Below are positions 58,705-64,000 of a stretch of 64,000 bases of DNA, piece by piece. Position 1 is the first letter of the stretch; each line of letters opens with the position of its first letter. Both the position numbers and the translations under genes were made by a program. Origin of the DNA: Meloidogyne chitwoodi. Taxonomy: Eukaryota > Nematoda > Chromadorea > Rhabditida > Meloidogynidae. The notes under the pieces were generated by a model that saw only the letters and a list, made by a program, of their open reading frames with translations, made no database searches and had not been told where the DNA came from. Location: the NCBI GenBank assembly GCA_015183035.1, contig JACZZP010000001.1, forward strand, positions 1 through 64,000, given 5' to 3'.

Positions 58705-61700
58705 TCATTTCTTTTCAAATCTTGCTGCTAGAGCTTTAACATCAATTTTTGAAGTATTAGATTTATTTTCTTCATTAATATTTTTATTTAAAGACTTTGT
58801 ACCAACAAAACCTTTTTTATGTTTTGATGTGATTTTTGGTTCTTCCGTAGGATTTTTGGTAGTAGTAGTAAAATTATGATGAGGTGGGACAGGAGGTGGT
58901 GACGAACCTGCTGATGATGATGATTTTCCAGTATCATAACCTTCTGCTACAACTAATGCCTTTTGTTCTTGAGGTATTTGATGTTTTTGAGTAGATTTTG
59001 AAACTTTTTGATGAAGTGAATTTTTACATGTTGTCACATTTTCTGGTATATAAGATTCTTTATTATTTCCAAGTTGCCTCTGATATGTAAATGTCGGAGC
59101 TACAGTCTGTTGTGAAAAAGACGAACAACCAAATGGATATGGGCGTGTCGCATCTACGTAAAGAACTTCTCTATTGATCGCTTTTCCATTTTGTTTTGTG
59201 GGTTGTTCTCTACTATCATTCCAAACAGCATTTAAACTTTCACGACGAAATTCTTCTTGTCTTAAATGAGCGTCTGGTCTAGCTGGTGCCTAATTGTTTT
59301 ATAATTTTATTATAAAAGCTTATGAATGTTAATTTACCTTTCGAATTGGGACAAGATTGAAACTTCTAAGTTCGAGAAGAACACGTGCTTTTGACCAAAT
59401 TCTGAAAAATTTTAAAAATATTTTTAAAACTAAAAAAAACCTTTTATGTAACCAAAAGCCTTTTTTACGTTTAAAATAAACTGATGAAATTATAAATAAT
59501 ATAAATACAATTGAAAATAAGTAAAGAAATGTCATGGCTGGATTAAAAGAATTTGTACTAGCCGGTCCTGTAAATTAAAAATATCGTTAAATACATATTA
59601 AATAATACATACCACTGTTCACAGAACCCCCATAGCCTGGTAAATCGCAAGCAACACCTAAAGATTAAAAAAATCTTCATCTTCTTTAGTAAAAATTTAT
59701 TTATTATTACCTCCATAGCCATTCACACAATGACAATTTCCAACATTATTACAAACACCGCGAGAGTTACAATCTTTTGGATCACATCGACTAACCATTT
59801 CCAAAATGGCAGTTTTATTATGGCATACTGCATTGACACATATCTATGTAGTGAAAATTACTTTAAAAACAAAATTATAAAAATTTACTTACATGATTAT
59901 TACCACATTCAGCTCCATCTGGAACCATACCAGGATCTGATTTCCTTTTCTCACCAGTTCCAGCTATTGTTGTACGTACAACTCGACATGTCTCATCTTT
60001 ACCAGAGCTTGTTCGAACATAACTATGTGAAGAATATATTGTTGATGGATCACCAAATATAGGTTTGTCACTTTCATGTGAACATTGAAGTCGGCCACAA
60101 GTTACGTCGCTATGAATCATAAAAATAAAACCAAAAAAGGCATAAATAAACCTTGATTTACAACGAATATATTGGTCGGTAGCTTGACGATAACCGCAAT
60201 TTCCACTAAAAAGGGTAGTGATTTTTTGAGCTATTATTTCTTGTAACCTGAATGCACCATATTCATTAAAGGAATAACACTCTAAAACTGAATTATCAGC
60301 GCTAGGTCCCCAAAGAAATTGGCATTGTTGTTTACGACTTAAAAAGAATTTTATCATATTTTGAATTAAAGTAATCACAACCTGCCACAAATTCCTTGAT
60401 AACAAAATGCCTTAAATTAAAAAGAAAAATATATTAGCGATTCTATAAAATAACTTCTAATGTGCCATCTGGACAAGGATGTCCGTCTTGTATAAAAAAA
60501 TCTGGTGGACAGCTTGGATTTTTTCCATCGCAATATTCAGGCAAATCACAGTTATTTAATGCATGTCGACATTCACTGGCCATTTTTCTTAAAATTAAGT
60601 ATATTATTTTAAAGAATTTTTAAAACAAACTTTAATTTGCACGAATCCAAATCGCAACAATCTCCTTCAGCACATTCAGCTTCAGGGGCTAATTTACATT
60701 CTGCAGCAATACAACACGAATTAGGACAATTTGTAGTACTACCACAGTCGCAATCTTCACCATCTTCAAGCACACCGTTTCCACATTTAGAACCGCCAAA
60801 AGCAACCTTTGGAACATTATGAAGACAATAATCGACTCCACGACGAAGAGCGGAGGAGAGAGTATCCAATGAACAGTCAGAGAAATAGGATGATGCATTA
60901 ACACTATTTTATTAATAATTATAGATATTTATTATGTTCGCGTTGGGTAAAATGTGTGGATGCTAGACTGAATAGAACCATCGAGGAAAAGACCCAAACT
61001 AGAGCACAACCGACTGCGCCACCATCCAACCTTTTAATAGTTTTTTTTTCACTCATATACTTTCTTCTAGTTTACGGACATATTAAATTTATAAAACCTG
61101 CTACTCGATGGTGCCATAATGCAAGAATCAACTGGGCATTTACACGAAGGACTTATGTCGTGATCCATCCTTAAAAAGAAATATAAGTAAAATTATATTA
61201 GAAGAAAATATCCAAAATGAAACCCAAAATTATGTCCCATCTCATGTGCAACTGTCATTCCTACAAAGACCTAAAATAATAATTAGTAAATAGATAAAAG
61301 TAAAAAAACCGGATTCTCCGAGTGATCAACAATTACACCACCGGAATAGTCAAAAGAACACATAGTCCCCTTAAAAAGTCTAAATAAATTCTTATAAATA
61401 ATTCTTTGCCTTATAAGCTTTTCCAATCACAGAACCAAAATGAACATCACTTAATAAATTACAATATTTTCAAATAATTATTTTATATCAGAACTAACGT
61501 TAAAAGTTGAGCATTATCATGTGAATGTCCTTTAGCCAATAAAGATCTACGGAAACTAAGAAAATCTCTCAATGTTCCATCAGCATTCTCTGTCACCTCC
61601 AAAGCATTTTTGTCTTCCCAAATATTTGCCCAAGTGAGTATCACTCGAATATTTAAGGGAGCATAAAGCTATTAATAAAATGTAAATTTTTTATTATTAT

Positions 61701-62518
61701 TTAAAAATTTTAAGAACCGAATTAACAGTGCTAGAAATTGAATGAAGACGTTCATTAACACGTTTTTTGTCTTCTTCATACTTTTTGAACTAAAAAATTA
61801 AAATTATTAACGAACATTTATTTTTCATACAATTGAATTGTCTGCGAACATAAATAATTCAACCCAACGTTTAACTCCATCAATGTATTCAGAATAATAA
61901 CTAGGCGGCATACGTTTATTTTTATCTATTTCTGATCTTTTATTTCTGATATTCCATTCTGAAAATAAAAAAATTTTATTACCAAAAAAAGAAAAAAACC
62001 GCAATTTGGAGAATTTCGAAAGAAATATAATTTCTCATTCAAATGTCCAAATATAAATTGATATCCGTTATGTCGAATGATACCACTAAAATTGAAAAAC
62101 AAAAATAATAAACAATTTAAAAATAAACCTTAAATCATCAATATTACATAAATGCAGAACACTGTGTTCTCCTCGATAATCAACAGCTTCATAAATACAC
62201 TGAACAGCCTATAAAAATTAGAGACAATTTAGAATTTTATGGCTCCACTTTTTCACTTTCTCAAAAATGGTTTCTTATGAATTTAAATTACCGGTAACGT
62301 CCTGAAGAACTCTAATTCAAAAGCATCGGAAAAGTCAACAAACTTGCTGAAAACAAGCAACAATGAATCATCAGTAGATTTGGCCTAAAAATATGAAAAA
62401 GTAACTAATAGGAAACTGTTAAAACCAAATTAATTAGTCCAGTTGCATCAATTCCATAATTAGTATTGTTTAAACCGTCTTGAACAAACAATGTGCAAGC
62501 CAGATAGTTCATCATCAT
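58705..62518 (-). CDS. ADAM metalloprotease-disintegrin (ADAM9/12/19, ADM-2-like)
   Basis: Membrane-anchored zinc protease for ectodomain shedding and adhesion. A short prodomain part is visible ([40 protein letters not shown]). The catalytic domain begins after a basic [14 protein letters not shown] and includes [20 protein letters not shown]. The zinc site is complete across an intron: [14 protein letters not shown] joined to MDHDI, with a Met-turn in SCIMAPSS. The disintegrin loop region reads [20 protein letters not shown] and [17 protein letters not shown]. Cysteine-rich and EGF-like parts ([15 protein letters not shown]) follow, then a membrane segment ([17 protein letters not shown]) and a cytosolic tail with the SH3-ligand-like PPPVPPHHN. 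Stop at 58705-58707. Three in-frame ATGs lie at 62510-62518, but no signal peptide follows them, so the true 5' exon is probably missing. Confidence 0.88.
60945..61035 (-). repeat. tRNA-derived element in ADAM intron
   Basis: The core 60958-61027 on the minus strand is nearly identical to 51533-51601, with the same A box (TGGCGCAGTCGG) and B box-like GGTTCTATTCC. The similarity extends into the AAAAGGTT leader and the CATCCACACA trailer. The two copies differ mainly in the middle (GTTTGGGTCTTTTCC against GTTTTGACCTTTCC) and in the 3' half of the T-stem, which pairs less well here. It is in the same sense as the ADAM transcript. Confidence 0.75.
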
Positions 62519-63038
62519 AAAATAAATTTTTTTAATATTGTATGGAAAATATTAAATACAAATAAGTTCAACCAATAAAGGTTTTATTAAATTTAAATAA
62601 TAAAGGATAAAAAATTTTTAATAATTTTATTTAAATAAATATATAGCATTTAAAATACATATAAAATTAAACATTTAATTTCAGTCAAGTCCATTTGCGT
62701 ATTAAAAAAAAGCATTGATATTTTAGAACAAATAAGTATATAAATATATTTTATTTTAATAAATTGCGTTAAATTTCTTATCAATTTCTTAAATAAATTT
62801 AAAATTGATCATTGCTTTGAAAAATAAAAATAGGTTTTAATTTGGCAGTTTAAGTGAAAAAATAATAAATTTTTTAAAATGTAAAGATAAATAAAATAAG
62901 ACAAATAGAATTGATGTACAATTAAACATTTACTCTAGTCAAGTGGCTTATTCCATTTGCGCATTTAAAAAAGTGAAATAACCAATATGTTAATAATGTA
63001 TAATATAGGCTCAAAAATAGTAAAAGTATACATTGGTG
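62519..63038. other. Intergenic, no gene seen
   Basis: Extremely AT-rich spacer between the visible ADAM start and the SLK-type kinase stop, both minus strand. A missing ADAM signal-peptide exon may lie here or the ADAM model may start inside. Nothing recognised. Confidence 0.5.
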
Positions 63039-64000
63039 CTAAAGATGCTGATCCTGCACAAATACATTATAAGCTCTTGCAGGAACTGCACAAGAAGAAG
63101 ACGAAGAAGATGAGCTAACTCCTGAGTTAACAGCAGATTCCGAACTATAACTTCAAAAAATTTAAAAATAAAAATTAGAATTAAACCTATAGAAACGTTC
63201 TTGAGTAGCCAACTCTTCACTGAATCTTGTTTCCAATTTCTAAAACAAAAAAATAAAAATTAGTTTTACTTGTAAAATTAAATATGAAAAAAACTAACAG
63301 CCTTCCTGGACGACAATTCAGACCTCCACTGAGATAGCACTTGTTGATATTGATTCTCATATTCAGCAAGTCTTGCCCGTTCATTGTCTAAGAGCATATT
63401 CCGCTTCTCATTCTATAAAACAAAATATAAAAATAATTTAATATTAAAAAATACATGAATTTCTTCCAACTCGCGAAGAACATTCTGATTGTTCTCAACT
63501 AATTGCGCTAATTTCCTTTTACATTTTAAATCATACTCATCCATTTTTAAACGAATCCTCTGCTTTTCTTTTTCTTCAAATGCCTTTATTTTTGCTGTCC
63601 ATGTTTCTGAGCTTTCACCCTAAAAATTAAAAAATATTTCGTTGAGTTTGAGAAAATTAGATAATGACCGGTAAGTCAACTTCCAAACTCTTTCGAAACA
63701 TCATTGTCCGCGTTTTGCTTTCATTTCTCAAAACTTTAGGCAATGCTTTTCTGTCAATTGTCAACGCTCGTAACATATTTTCTTCATTTGCTTGATTGAT
63801 GCGTTTCACATGTTCTTGCTCTTTCGCATGTCTGAATAAGGTAAGAAGTTATTAAATGAAAACAAATAACCTAGCAAGCATATGTGTCCTTTGCAAATGA
63901 AAAATATCCTGAAAATATAAAAATCAAAACATTTACTTTCTCGTAAAATTACTCGAAATTGTTGTGTCAATAAAGCATGTTTTTCTGCCAATTGAGCTTC
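63039..64000 (-). CDS. gck-4: SLK/LOK (GCK-V) kinase, C-terminal part only
   Basis: The 3' end of a STE20-family germinal-centre kinase gene; SLK/STK10 relatives phosphorylate ERM proteins and act at apical membranes. Only the C-terminal coiled-coil (ATH) domain is in the window; kinase exons would lie beyond 64000. Diagnostic pieces are EAQLAEKHALLTQQFRVILR, THMLARHAKEQEHVKRINQ, LPKVLRNESKTRTMMFRKSL, KIKAFEEKEKQRIRLKMDEY, ELEEIHNEKRNMLLDNERAR and VLSQWRSELSSRKAKLETRF, then SEELATQERFYR. These match SLK/LOK in order and spacing. A serine-rich tail (SGVSSSSSSSSCAVPARAYN) ends at the stop 63039-63041. Partial at the window edge. Confidence 0.88.

Overview
The window is a strongly AT-rich piece of an animal nuclear genome, most likely a nematode. 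The grounds are: very short introns (many of about 34-60 bases) with TTTTAG or TTTCAG acceptors; a haem peroxidase that carries an N-terminal ShKT domain; a colmedin-type collagen/olfactomedin protein; a STAT without the N-terminal domain; and head-to-tail runs of genes a few hundred bases apart, often with an acceptor-like site just before the start codon, as expected for trans-spliced operons. No spliced-leader RNA gene was seen and the genus cannot be named. All gene models were spliced by eye, so single exon ends may be off by a few codons.

Layout. 1-870 is a satellite of five units of about 168 bp. 878-3300 is a tandem duplication carrying two broken Hsp70 copies. From 3962 to 26857 every gene is on the minus strand: ShKT/haem peroxidase, a long empty stretch (8202-11163), STAT, a trypsin-like protease, RIC1, a coiled-coil protein of unknown family, an internally duplicated membrane protein of about eight segments, and a small uncertain spliced locus. 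The strand flips at about 27.4-27.9 kb. Glycogenin, the NMD endonuclease SMG6 and an UNC-93 family membrane protein then run on the plus strand. An MBOAT acyltransferase and a BMT5-like methyltransferase lie on the minus strand, and the latter is divergent from a small plus-strand gene resembling C18orf21. A colmedin (minus) is followed by a plus-strand run of Gemin8, GAK-type kinase/auxilin, TMCO4 and TAX1BP3, converging on DNTTIP1 (minus). 54.6-55.8 kb is repeat-rich. An ENTPD5/6-type nucleoside diphosphatase (plus) converges on an ADAM metalloprotease (minus). The window ends inside the 3' part of an SLK/LOK (GCK-V) kinase gene.

The genes are mostly conserved housekeeping or trafficking functions: Golgi Rab exchange (RIC1), clathrin uncoating (GAK), NMD (SMG6), SMN complex (Gemin8) and histone deacetylase complex (DNTTIP1). 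With them are secreted or cuticle-type enzymes (peroxidase, protease, ADAM). No bacterial-type system, CRISPR array or viral gene was found. The least explained items are a tRNA-derived repeat present in two introns in the same sense as its hosts, the duplicated membrane protein, the protease with a basic insertion and hydrophobic tail, and the small GC-richer spliced locus at 26.3-27.4 kb.
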